Assembly (NCBI GenBank): GCA_904420435.1
Contig: CAJFVK010000013.1
Coordinates: 1-40,223, forward strand
From: an uncultured Oscillospiraceae bacterium
Lineage (GTDB): Bacteria > Bacillota > Clostridia > Oscillospirales > Oscillospiraceae
Direction of reading: 5' to 3'
DNA length: 40,223 nt
Shown piece by piece: positions 28,187-34,910 of the stretch. A program made the position numbers and the translations under genes. Numbering within the stretch: position 1 is the first letter of the stretch; every line of letters starts with the position of its first letter. Below the pieces are notes generated by a model. That model was not told where the DNA came from. It ran no database searches and was given only the letters and a program-made list of their open reading frames with translations.

Positions 28187-28405
28187 ATGCAGGACCGTGT
28201 TTTTCAGGAGAAGATCAGCGAAGTTGTGGAAACCATCAAGGCCACGGGACTGGATCCCTACGCCCAGCTGGCCGGGTATCTGCGGACAGGCAACATCGCC
28301 TATATCACCCAGCAGAACAACGCCCGCTCCAAGGTCAAATGCCTGGACGCCGCGAAAATACAGCAGTTCATTGCCAGCGAGAAGGGCAAGGGCCTGTCCC
28401 GGTAA
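28187..28405 (+). CDS. IreB-like small protein (UPF0297-type)
   Basis: 72 aa from the ATG 28187-28189 behind AAAGGAGTG. The core GLDPYAQLAGYLRTGNIAYI (21-40) followed by T-x5-ARSKV and a final helix resembles IreB, a small substrate of the Ser/Thr kinase IreK in Enterococcus. The N-terminal Thr pair phosphorylated in IreB is absent here, so this is a divergent relative. No Ser/Thr kinase is encoded in the window. The usual partner genes of UPF0297 (alaS, ruvX) are not adjacent either, so this is likely not the housekeeping copy. Confidence 0.65.
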   Translation: MQDRVFQEKISEVVETIKATGLDPYAQLAGYLRTGNIAYITQQNNARSKVKCLDAAKIQQFIASEKGKGLSR

Positions 28406-28462
28406 GCGGCGCCTCCCCTTCTGCGGCGGGCGCAAAACCGGTACAAGGAGAGTGGCTTTGCC

Positions 28463-29167
28463 ATGAAGAAGAACGTTTTGCTGACAGGGCAGGATGCCGG
28501 GCGTCTGGAAATCTACGCCAGGCAGGCGCGGCTGTCCGCTCTGGAAACCGCCCTCGCCGGCAGCCGAAGCCAAATGCTGGAGCTGCTCTCCCAGGGCGCG
28601 TTTCATCTCGTGATCCTGGATCTGGCGTCCGCCCCCGCGCTGGGCACGGACTGCGCCGCAGAGATCCGCCAGGCGTCGCCCATCCCCGTCCTCGCCCTGA
28701 TGGAGCGCCGCGCTCTGCGCCGGGAGGCCGACTGCGGCGCGGATTTGATCCTGCCGCTGGACAGGCCCGCCAACAGAGTCATCTCCTACGGTGTATCACT
28801 GATCCACCAGTATGAGAGCGACGGCGACTATTGGGAGGACAGCTCCGGCGGCAAATTCCCCATCGAGCAGGGGGATTTCTTTCTGGACCAGTGGGGCCAT
28901 TGGGCGGAGGTCCGGCAGAAAACCGTCCGCCTGACCGCCGTCCAGTGCCATCTGCTGGCCTATTTCCTCCAGAACCAGCACCGGCTCCTGACCCACCAGG
29001 AGCTGAGCTCCATGCTGTGGTGCCTGGACGCCACGTCCTGCTGGAGCATGGAGCGCCTGATCTGGGAATTGCGGCAGAAGGTCGAGGACGACCCGGAGGA
29101 GCCGGTCTATATCAGGTCGGTCCCGGACATGGGCTACCGCTTTTTCGCGGAGAATCCCCAGTGCTGA
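28463..29167 (+). CDS. Atypical response regulator with winged-helix output
   Basis: 234 aa, ribosome-binding site AAGGAGAG. Residues 1-115 fold like a receiver: LVILDLA puts an Asp at 53, but the N-terminal acidic pair is replaced (LLTGQDAG) and the conserved Lys near residue 105 is missing (ADLILPLDRP). Residues about 145-230 are an OmpR-type winged helix: VRLTAVQCHLLAYFLQNQHR, LTHQELSSMLW, MERLIWELRQKVEDD, YIRSVPDMGYRF. So it is probably a DNA-binding regulator that is not switched by ordinary phosphorylation. No cognate histidine kinase is adjacent. Confidence 0.8.
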   Translation: MKKNVLLTGQDAGRLEIYARQARLSALETALAGSRSQMLELLSQGAFHLVILDLASAPALGTDCAAEIRQASPIPVLALMERRALRREADCGADLILPLDRPANRVISYGVSLIHQYESDGDYWEDSSGGKFPIEQGDFFLDQWGHWAEVRQKTVRLTAVQCHLLAYFLQNQHRLLTHQELSSMLWCLDATSCWSMERLIWELRQKVEDDPEEPVYIRSVPDMGYRFFAENPQC

Positions 29168-29234
29168 CGGGCCCTGTCCCGCCCCTATACCCACCTGTCG
29201 AAACCGTTTCGGAAACAGCAAATGGAGAGCCAGT

Positions 29235-29594
29235 ATGAACAGCCGGAGAATCCTCGCCGTCGGCCTGTCCGACCAGGGGCTGCGCCTGCTGCAGGAGCAT
29301 ACAGAAAAAGATGGATACCAGGTCATCGCCGCTATGGATCTGTACGACGCCGGCTGGATCATCTCCCACCGGAGCTTCCAGCTGATCGTCCTGGATCTGG
29401 CGGAGATCAATCAAAACGGCTTGGGCATCTTTGCCGACGCCCTGAGCCGCGCCCCATCCACGCCGGTCGTCGCCTTCAACGCGGCCAGCCGGCACACGTG
29501 GTTTTCCACCGCGAAGGGAGTCGTCTGCCTCCCGCGCGGGAAAACGCGCGAGGCCGTGATCTCCGCCGTATCCAGCATGCTGAGCAGGCAATAA
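29235..29594 (+). CDS. Stand-alone degenerate receiver-domain protein
   Basis: 119 aa, start ATG after GGAGAGCCAGT. Single receiver-like domain: LIVLDLA with Asp54, but the acidic pair is lost (ILAVGLSDQG) and no Lys is present in the expected loop (VVCLPRGKTRE has a Lys two residues later). Similar in style to the N-terminal half of the preceding gene and likely related to it by duplication. Last gene of the run, followed by a terminator. Function unknown. Confidence 0.72.
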   Translation: MNSRRILAVGLSDQGLRLLQEHTEKDGYQVIAAMDLYDAGWIISHRSFQLIVLDLAEINQNGLGIFADALSRAPSTPVVAFNAASRHTWFSTAKGVVCLPRGKTREAVISAVSSMLSRQ

Positions 29595-29617
29595 TCCGTC
29601 TATCCTTTCCGCCGAAA

Positions 29618-29658
29618 GGGAGGGGCCGCGCCAGACAGCGCAGCCCCTCCCCTTTTTT
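29618..29658 (+). terminator. Rho-independent terminator of the 27274-29594 gene run
   Basis: GGGAGGGGC (29618-29626) pairs with GCCCCTCCC (29643-29651), followed by CTTTTTTC. Confidence 0.82.
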
Positions 29659-29716
29659 CTTCCGCCGTGCCGGTTTCCCGGTTCTGAATTTTTTGGGAGG
29701 AGGCCTCCGGAAACCC

Positions 29717-29746
29717 TTGACAGACGGTACAGGCGTACCGTAAAAT
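29717..29746 (+). promoter_or_regulatory. hxlR-type gene promoter with palindromic operator
   Basis: TTGACA (29717-29722) and TAAAAT (29741-29746) with an 18-bp spacer. The spacer holds a perfect 7-bp inverted repeat ACGGTAC-AGGC-GTACCGT (29724-29741), a likely operator for the regulator itself. Confidence 0.72.
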
Positions 29747-29794
29747 AAGTCTATACAGCTATAAAAGAAACTATGAAATGCGGGAGGAAATGCT

Positions 29795-30127
29795 ATGGCA
29801 GTCGCGGCAAAGGAGCTTCCGGCCTGCCCGGTGGAAACGACCCTGACGCTCATCAGCGACAAGTGGAAGGTGCTGATCCTCCGGGATCTGATGCCGGGCA
29901 CCAAGCGGTTCGGCGAACTGAAAAAGTCCATTGGGAATGTGAGCCAGAAGGTGCTGACCGCCCAGCTGCGCCAGATGGAGGAGAGCGGCCTTCTGACCCG
30001 CAAGGTCTATCCGGAGGTGCCGCCCCGGGTGGAATATACCCTGACAGGCCTGGGATACAGCCTGAAACCGGTCCTGGACGCCATGTGGAACTGGGGCGAG
30101 GAATACAAGGCCAAAAACGGGGCGTAA
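29795..30127 (+). CDS. HxlR-family winged-helix regulator
   Basis: 110 aa, start ATG behind GGGAGGAAATGCT. Family pattern: ELPACPVETTLTLISDKWKV (7-26, with the single Cys used for redox or electrophile sensing in some members), LILRDLMPGTKRFGELKKSI, SQKVLTAQLRQMEESGLL and YTLTGLGYSLKPVLDAMW. Its promoter carries a palindrome, so autoregulation is likely. No obvious target gene is divergent; downstream is a convergent gene. The inducer is unknown. Confidence 0.9.
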   Translation: MAVAAKELPACPVETTLTLISDKWKVLILRDLMPGTKRFGELKKSIGNVSQKVLTAQLRQMEESGLLTRKVYPEVPPRVEYTLTGLGYSLKPVLDAMWNWGEEYKAKNGA

Positions 30128-30207
30128 GGGCATCCGGGCGGAGGTGGGCGATTCGGCCTCCTGTGCAGGGGAGTGCCGCTCTTGCGCCGTCTTTCCGAGC
30201 CGAACGA

Positions 30208-30242
30208 TGAGAGGGGCTCCGCAGGATGCGGAGCCCCTCTCA
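30208..30242. terminator. Bidirectional hairpin, 16-bp perfect stem
   Basis: TGAGAGGGGCTCCGCA (30208-30223) pairs with 30227-30242, loop GGA, between the HxlR gene and the convergent stalk-domain gene. There is no T-run. Confidence 0.65.
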
Positions 30243-30265
30243 TGTCATACGCTTGATAGATTTTT

Positions 30266-31330
30266 TCAGCGGATATACAGGGTAGTCCCCTCCAGCGTCA
30301 CCGTCCGCCCCAGCATCTCAAAGAACTGGGCGGGCGCCCAGGTGGTGCCCGGCTCCACGATGTAGGGGGCCGCGCCGTAGTCCGTCGGGGCGGTCATCCC
30401 CACCGCGCCCTGGATCTTGGTCACGCCCGTAATGGCGTTCTCCCCCATCGTCAGGGTGACGCGGAAGGCGTCGCTCTCCACGGTGACCTGCTCGCTGGCG
30501 CCGTTCTGGCCGCGGATATAAGCCGCCTCATAGCCGAGGGCCCGGGCCACCGCCGCCACAGGGACCATCGCCACGCCGTTTTCCATCCGGCCGGCAGTGG
30601 GCAGCACCATGTCCTCCTCCAGCACGATGGTCAGCTCCGTCCCGTCCTGGGGGATATCATCGCCGGGGACTTCCTCTGCCGCCGGCAGCAGCATCAGATG
30701 ATCCGCGTAGGTCTGCCCCGGATAGGAGGTCATCACAACCTGGTACCAGGCCATCACGTAATCTCCCGCCTGCACATCCGCCATGGACGCCGCAGCGCCG
30801 CTGTATGTGCTGAAAGCCGTGTCGCTGTCCACCGAGATCATCAGGCCGCCGTTATCGGTGGTGATGGTCAGGCTGCCGTCCTCATTCCGCGCAACCGCCT
30901 CCACCTGGTGGTACTGGGCGGCGCCCGCGTCCTGGGGGATATTGCGCACCACCGCGAGGGCGGTGGACTGCGGCGGGATGGACTGGGCGGTCGCGGGGCT
31001 GCGGTACACATAGACCCACTCCCCCGTTTCCAGGTCGGAGGGGTCCGAGGCGGCGTAATTTCCGCTGTCGATCCACACGGTGTCCGGGGAGATATGCATC
31101 ACATAGTCCCCCTGCGACTCCGAGGTCAGGTACAGGCGGGTGATGGTCCCGGAGGCGTCCCGCCCGATCTCCTGGATCTGTCCGTAGTAGGAGATGCTGT
31201 CGGGGACGGTCTCCTCCTGGGTCAGGGCGGGTTCAGTCCGGGTCCCGCCGGTGCTCTCTGCCGCCGCAGGCGGAACCATGGCGCAGAGCAGCGCGCCGCT
31301 GATCAGCAGAGCGGATAGGATACGTTTCAT
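30266..31330 (-). CDS. Secreted protein with copper-amine-oxidase-N-like stalk domain
   Basis: 354 aa from the ATG 31328-31330 behind AAAGGAGTG. Residues 1-24 form a signal peptide ending PPAAA. The middle (about 45-215) is a beta-rich region with three similar segments (IQEIGRD..GTITRLYL; VEAVARNEDGSLTITTD). The C-terminus (about 240-354) is the stalk or Cu-amine-oxidase N domain: LPTAGRMENGVAMVPVAAVARALGYEAAY, then APYIVEPGTTWAPAQFFEMLG and a final strand. The domain occurs in many Clostridial surface proteins and does not imply oxidase activity. Transcribed alone. Role unknown. Confidence 0.82.
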   Translation of the reverse strand: MKRILSALLISGALLCAMVPPAAAESTGGTRTEPALTQEETVPDSISYYGQIQEIGRDASGTITRLYLTSESQGDYVMHISPDTVWIDSGNYAASDPSDLETGEWVYVYRSPATAQSIPPQSTALAVVRNIPQDAGAAQYHQVEAVARNEDGSLTITTDNGGLMISVDSDTAFSTYSGAAASMADVQAGDYVMAWYQVVMTSYPGQTYADHLMLLPAAEEVPGDDIPQDGTELTIVLEEDMVLPTAGRMENGVAMVPVAAVARALGYEAAYIRGQNGASEQVTVESDAFRVTLTMGENAITGVTKIQGAVGMTAPTDYGAAPYIVEPGTTWAPAQFFEMLGRTVTLEGTTLYIR

Positions 31331-31459
31331 AGTCAACACTCCTTTTTTGCAGTCGGGGATCTTCCCCGTTCAGCTGTATGGACGCTGCGCGAATGAAAAA
31401 GTTCCCACTCTCTCCGATTTTTTTGCGAAACAGGCTGCTCTCCACAGTCCGGCGGGCCC

Positions 31460-31935
31460 CTGGTTAACCGCCTTGGCGATCACGCCGGCGCCGTTGCTGT
31501 CGCCTACGTTGTAAAGCTCCGGCACCTTACCTTTCAGCGCCTCGTAGAGGGAGGAGTCGGGCCGGTCGCCGGTGGCGATGACCACCGTGTCCGCCGGGAT
31601 CTCGTGGACCGCCCCGCCCCTATCCTGGTAGATCACCGAGCGGTCGGTGATCTCCTGGCAGCGGCAGGAGGTCAGGAGCCGGACGCCGTAGCCCTTCAGA
31701 TGGCCCAGGACAATGGTCCGGGTCACGTTGACCATCTTGGCGGCCAGGGTGTCCAGCATCTCCAGCACAGTGACCTGTTTGCCCGCCGCGGCCAGCAGCT
31801 CCGCCGTTTCAAGGCCCACGCTGCCGCCGCCGATTATCACCACCTGCCGGCCGGTTTCCGCGCCGTCCAGGGCCTCCTTGGCCTGGATGGCCCGCTCCGC
31901 GCCGGGGATCGGCAGCACCGCCGGCTTGACGTCCT
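31460..31935 (-). pseudogene. Fragment of an NADH:flavin (enoate) reductase-type flavoprotein
   Basis: About 155 residues of the C-terminal NAD(P)H-binding domain: LPIPGAERAIQA, VVIIGGGSVGLETAELLAA, VTVLEM, TVVIATGDRPDSSLYEAL and LYNVGDSNGAGVIAKAVNQG. The N-terminal barrel and flavin/Fe-S part are absent: a TAG stands just before the first recognisable residue (minus strand, about 31936). Family similarity stops after VNQG, followed by unrelated codons. So both ends are lost. Relatives include 2-enoate reductases and bile-acid-type oxidoreductases; which one cannot be told. Confidence 0.82.
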
Positions 31936-32148
31936 ACCACATGGCCAGCGGATACGGGGGCTACTTCCTGCCGGAGGCCGTCCAGGCCGTCCTCCGCAGC
32001 CGCTGGATGGGCGCTCTGGCCGCCCTGGCCCTGGTCCTCTACCTGGCGCTCCACCGGAAGCGCTCCTTCTGGAAGAGCCTCGGCATCCTCACGGCCTGGA
32101 GCGCCGGGGTGCTGCTGGTGACCTTCCTGGTTTCCTGGCTGCGCCGCG
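31921..32148 (+). pseudogene. Unrecognised membrane-protein fragment
   Basis: A plus-strand frame reads LTSYHMASGYGGYFLPEAVQ, then two hydrophobic helices (GALAALALVLYLAL; LGILTAWSAGVLLVTFLVSW) and LRRG, after which the frame carries no sensible sequence. It has no start of its own and abuts the flavoprotein fragment on one side and a kinase fragment on the other. It looks like the C-terminal piece of a membrane protein I do not know. Confidence 0.45.
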
Positions 32149-32607
32149 GCCCAGACGCTGTTCACGAAAAACATCACCGTCAACGCCATCCTGCAGGACG
32201 TCGCCGGCCCGGCAAAGGCGGCGGGCATCGCCTTCCAGGCCACCGCGCCGATCCCGGAGCAGATGCCGGTTTCCGACGAGGACCTGTGCACCCTGCTGAT
32301 GAACCTGCTGGACAACGCCCTGGAGGGAGCCGGGCGCACGCCGGAGGGGCAGCGGCGGTCCATCTGCCTCCGGATGCGGATCTCCGGCGGCTTTCTGGCG
32401 GTGCTGTGCGAGAACTCCTTTGACGGCCACGTGGAAACAGACGCCCGGGGCCGGCTGCGGACCACAAAGGCGGAGCCGGAGTCCCACTGGTTCGGCATGG
32501 CCCAGATGCGGGCGGTAGCGGAGAAGTACGGGAGCGTCCTGGACGTCAGCTATACGGACACCGCCTTTACCGTGCAGACCGCCCTGAAGCTCCCGAAGGG
32601 GCAATAA
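32149..32607 (+). pseudogene. C-terminal ATPase domain of a GHKL sensor kinase (truncated)
   Basis: The reading frame gives FTKNITVNAILQDVAGPAKA, then DEDLCTLLMNLLDNALEGAG (N box), and a C-terminal HWFGMAQMRAVAEKYGSVLD with the G-box remnant, ending ALKLPKGQ. This is the AgrC/NatK-type HATPase domain. The sensor and dimerisation regions are absent, and upstream codons belong to a different frame and protein. It converges with an intact LytTR regulator gene, though such pairs are normally co-directional. Confidence 0.78.
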
Positions 32608-32613
32608 AAGCAG

Positions 32614-32645
32614 ACAGAGGAGGCGAACGCCTCCTCTGTTGTTTT
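32614..32645. terminator. Terminator between kinase remnant and LytTR gene
   Basis: A 12-bp stem (32614-32625 with 32628-32639) followed by TGTTTTTCC on the plus strand and GCTTTTATT on the minus strand. Confidence 0.8.
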
Positions 32646-32647
32646 TC

Positions 32648-33370
32648 CTATCGCCCGCCGCTGCGGTTTACGTAACGCACCAGATCACTCTGGAAGGAGC
32701 GGTAAAACGCCCGGCTCACCGGCAGGCGCTCCCCGCCCCGCAGGAGGAGCTCCCCGCCGCCGATATCCTCCACCGCGGCCAGATTCACCAGGAAGCTCTT
32801 GTGGCACCGGGAGAAGAAGCCCGCCGGCAGCAGCGCCTCCGCCTCTGCCAGGGAGATGGGAAACGACTGCGTTTCCCCGGCCAGGTGGATCTCCACCCCG
32901 TGGTTCCGGCCCTCCAGGTAGAGGATCTCCTCCGTGGGGAGGGCCACGTCCCGTCCGTCCTGCCGGAAGAGAACGGTCCGGGGCCGGTGCCGCTCCCAGC
33001 CCAGCCAGAGGGCCTCGGCCAGCGCCGGGCGCTCCACCGGCTTGAGCAGATAGTGCAGCGGGTGGGTGCGGTACCCCTCCACGGCGTACTCCGCAGCTCC
33101 GGTGACGAAGATGACCCGCTCCCGGACCCCCTGGCGGTAGAGCCAGCGGGCCAGGTCCAGGCCGCTGGTGCCCTCCATCCGGATATCCAGCAGGAACAGG
33201 TCGAAGGCGTCCGGGCCGGGCTCCAGCGCTTCGCGCAGGTCGTCGGCGGAGGCAAAGCAGGTGACGGCCCCCTCCACCCCCCACTCCGAGAGGATGGAGC
33301 AGCACAGGCCGCTCAGCTGTTCCCTGATGGGCGCCTCGTCCTCGCAGACGGCAATGCGGTAGGGCTGCAT
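32648..33370 (-). CDS. LytTR-family response regulator
   Basis: 240 aa, start ATG after AAAGGGGGG. The receiver domain (1-120) has an intact acidic triad (CEDE, residues 9-12; D62 in LLDIRM), Thr90 in IFVTG and Lys110 in YLLKPV. The LytTR DNA-binding domain (about 135-235) has LYLEGRNHGVEIHLAG, FFSRCHKSFLVNLAAVEDI and LPVSRAFYRSF. Membrane-linked partner kinases of the GHKL class normally accompany it; only a convergent truncated kinase is found, so this is probably an orphan regulator. Confidence 0.9.
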   Translation of the reverse strand: MQPYRIAVCEDEAPIREQLSGLCCSILSEWGVEGAVTCFASADDLREALEPGPDAFDLFLLDIRMEGTSGLDLARWLYRQGVRERVIFVTGAAEYAVEGYRTHPLHYLLKPVERPALAEALWLGWERHRPRTVLFRQDGRDVALPTEEILYLEGRNHGVEIHLAGETQSFPISLAEAEALLPAGFFSRCHKSFLVNLAAVEDIGGGELLLRGGERLPVSRAFYRSFQSDLVRYVNRSGGR

Positions 33371-33414
33371 GGCCTTCCCCCCTTTCCTGTCCCAGGTCCA
33401 TTTTTTGCTTTAGT

Positions 33415-33443
33415 ATTGTAACAGGTTGGCGGGTGCGTTTCAA
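33415..33443 (-). promoter_or_regulatory. Promoter of the LytTR gene
   Basis: TTGAAA (33438-33443) and TACAAT (33415-33420) on the minus strand with a 17-bp spacer, 45 bp before the ATG. Confidence 0.7.
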
Positions 33444-33489
33444 CCGTCTTTTTTCACCGGCCCGGAGCGCCCGGGCCAGAAAGAAATAC

Positions 33490-33518
33490 TTGTGCCGGAG
33501 GCTCAGGTCGTATATAAT
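33490..33518 (+). promoter_or_regulatory. Promoter of the NagD-like gene
   Basis: TTGTGC (33490-33495) and TATAAT (33513-33518), spacer 17 bp, about 60 bp before the ATG. Confidence 0.7.
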
Positions 33519-33576
33519 AGATTGTCAGAAACAGGAAAGGCATGCCAGCGGACATAGAAAAAAGGGAGTAGACAGA

Positions 33577-34359
33577 ATGGAAGAATTTCGCGCAAAGAGC
33601 GGCTACATCTGCGATATGGACGGCGTTATCTATCACGGCAACCGGCTGCTGCCCGGTGTGAAGGAGTTTGTGGCCTGGCTGTACCGGGAGAACAAGCAGT
33701 TTTTGTTTTTGACCAACAACAGCGGCAAGACCCCCAGGGAGCTCCAGGACAAGCTGGCCCGGATGGGGCTGGAGGTGGACGAGAAGCACTTCTACACCAG
33801 CGCCCTGGCCACGGCGGAGTTCGTGGCCGTCCAGAAGCCGGGCGCCACCGCCTATGTGATCGGCGAGCCGGGCCTCTACAACGCCCTCTACGACCGGGGG
33901 ATCACCCTCAACGACATCAATCCGGACTACGTGATCATCGGCGAGTCCTCCAACTACAACTACGACACCATCTGCCGGGCGGTCCACCTGGTGCAGCGGG
34001 GGGCGCGGCTGATCGGCTGCAACTCCGATCTGACCGGTCCCACCGAGGAGGGGCTGGTGCCGGCCTGCCGGGCCCTGATCTCCCCCATTGAAATGGCCAC
34101 CGGGCAGAAGGCATATTTCATCGGCAAGCCCAACCCCCTGATGATGCGCACGGGCCTGAAGCTGCTGGGAGTCCACTCCCAGGACGCCGCCATCATCGGC
34201 GACCGGATGGATACCGACATTGTGGCCGGTATTGAAACGGGCCTTGATACGCTCCTGGTCCTCTCCGGCGTCACCAGCCGGGAGGAGGTGGACCAGTTCC
34301 CCTACCGCCCCCGCCTGATCCTGGGCGGCGTGGGCGAGATCCCCCCCGCCGGGCAGTAA
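33577..34359 (+). CDS. NagD-like HAD-IIA phosphatase
   Basis: 260 aa, start ATG behind AAAGGGAG; upstream in-frame codons overlap the promoter. HAD motifs: DMDGV (13-17, nucleophile D13 and acid D15), LTNNSGKT (motif II), GKPNPLM (motif III lysine) and IGDRMDTDI (motif IV). The C2-type cap lies between motifs II and III. It would dephosphorylate small phosphometabolites such as sugar phosphates or nucleotides. It is the last gene of the element before attR. Substrate not predictable. Confidence 0.92.
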   Translation: MEEFRAKSGYICDMDGVIYHGNRLLPGVKEFVAWLYRENKQFLFLTNNSGKTPRELQDKLARMGLEVDEKHFYTSALATAEFVAVQKPGATAYVIGEPGLYNALYDRGITLNDINPDYVIIGESSNYNYDTICRAVHLVQRGARLIGCNSDLTGPTEEGLVPACRALISPIEMATGQKAYFIGKPNPLMMRTGLKLLGVHSQDAAIIGDRMDTDIVAGIETGLDTLLVLSGVTSREEVDQFPYRPRLILGGVGEIPPAGQ

Positions 34360-34383
34360 GCGGCTCCTCTGTTTTCGCAAGCA

Positions 34384-34428
34384 AGCGCCCCCGGCGCAGG
34401 AAAACAACCTGCGCCGGGGGCGCTGTTT
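34384..34428 (+). terminator. Terminator after the NagD-like gene, 50 bp from attR
   Basis: A 17-bp perfect stem (34384-34400 with 34408-34424), loop AAAACAA, followed by GTTTTC. It would insulate the target-gene fragment from element transcription. Confidence 0.85.
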
Positions 34429-34456
34429 TCGGGTGGAGCTTGTCCCCCTCTGGTGT

Positions 34457-34495
34457 CTTTTTGTTGCTATGCCATGGGGCGCGGTGGCATCCACC
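34457..34495 (+). other. attR of the integrative element
   Basis: Element half with TTTTGTT (34459-34465), then 9 nt, then the crossover TG (34475-34476), then chromosomal GGGCGCGGTGGCATCC. Read on the minus strand it converts the His91 codon of the target from CAC to CAT and continues into element sequence. Confidence 0.88.
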
Positions 34496-34746
34496 AGCAC
34501 CACGTTGATCCGTGGCAGGCGCACCCCGTCCAGGGAGTCCGGGTCCCCGGAGCACCAGATGCACTCCACGTCCTCCCCCGCCGCCTCCGCCTGGCGGGCG
34601 ATGTGCTTCATGAAGGACGACTTGCCCACCCCGGGCCCGCCCTTCAGCAGCATCACGTCGTAATTCTTTTCCGGCGAAACAAAGTCCTCGTACAAGCTTT
34701 GAAAACCGGCGCCGCTGTTGGCGCCAAGGAAAAAGTTTGTGACCAT
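34475..34746 (-). pseudogene. 5' part of split P-loop ATPase gene (PRK06851-like)
   Basis: Encodes the first 91 residues of the family: MVTNFFLGANSGAGFQSLY, an intact Walker A GGPGVGKSSFMKHIA (36-50), then IWCSGDPDSLDGVRLP (63-78) and NVVLVDATAPH (81-91), where the element begins. The ATG (34744-34746) has a good ribosome-binding site, CGGGAGGG. After the junction the frame stays open for about 340 codons antisense to the NagD-like gene, but that part is element sequence and not a real domain. The remaining 265 codons are at 15731-16529. The gene follows the GT-CsaB gene on the same strand, with a terminator between them. Confidence 0.9.
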
Positions 34747-34860
34747 AGAAAGCCCTCCCGCTTATTTTGTTCTCTCCCCAATCTATGCGAAAAGACCTCC
34801 CGTTGACAAAAAGAGGGCCTGGCTTTTTCTTCCCTTCCCGCCCATTCCAGGCCAAACAGA

Positions 34861-34894
34861 AGGGGCAGGGAGAAGATTTCTTCTCCCTGCCCCT
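34861..34894 (-). terminator. Terminator of the GT-CsaB gene
   Basis: A perfect 16-bp stem (34861-34876 with 34879-34894), 17 bp after the stop codon on the minus strand, followed by TCTGTTT. Confidence 0.8.
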
Positions 34895-34910
34895 TTCCTG
34901 TTTCCAGCGC

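Larger units (their letters stand above)
16530..34476. mobile_element. 17.9-kb integrative element with large serine recombinase
   Basis: A segment bounded by hybrid att sites splits a single ATPase gene whose two halves keep the same orientation. Removing it and keeping one TG restores GCG CCC CAC GTG GTG GAA, in frame, encoding A-P-H-V-V-E. Joining the element ends gives an attP with imperfect inverted arms around TG. The recombinase gene ends 80 bp inside the left boundary. No terminase, capsid, relaxase or type IV secretion gene was found, so it is neither an intact prophage nor a self-transmissible conjugative element; it is best called an integrative island. Its base composition resembles its surroundings. 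Cargo is metabolic and regulatory, and part of it is decayed. Confidence 0.85.

Noticed and set aside
16530..34476. Intact prophage or conjugative element
   Set aside because: No terminase, portal, capsid, tail, lysis, relaxase or type IV secretion gene was recognised.
33454..34746. A 430-aa single protein starting with the ATPase P-loop
   Set aside because: Only the first 91 residues are ATPase-like; the rest is antisense to the NagD-like gene and begins exactly at the att junction.
15731..34746. Inversion rather than insertion as cause of the split ATPase gene
   Set aside because: Both fragments keep the same strand and order, and both junctions fit a single TG crossover.
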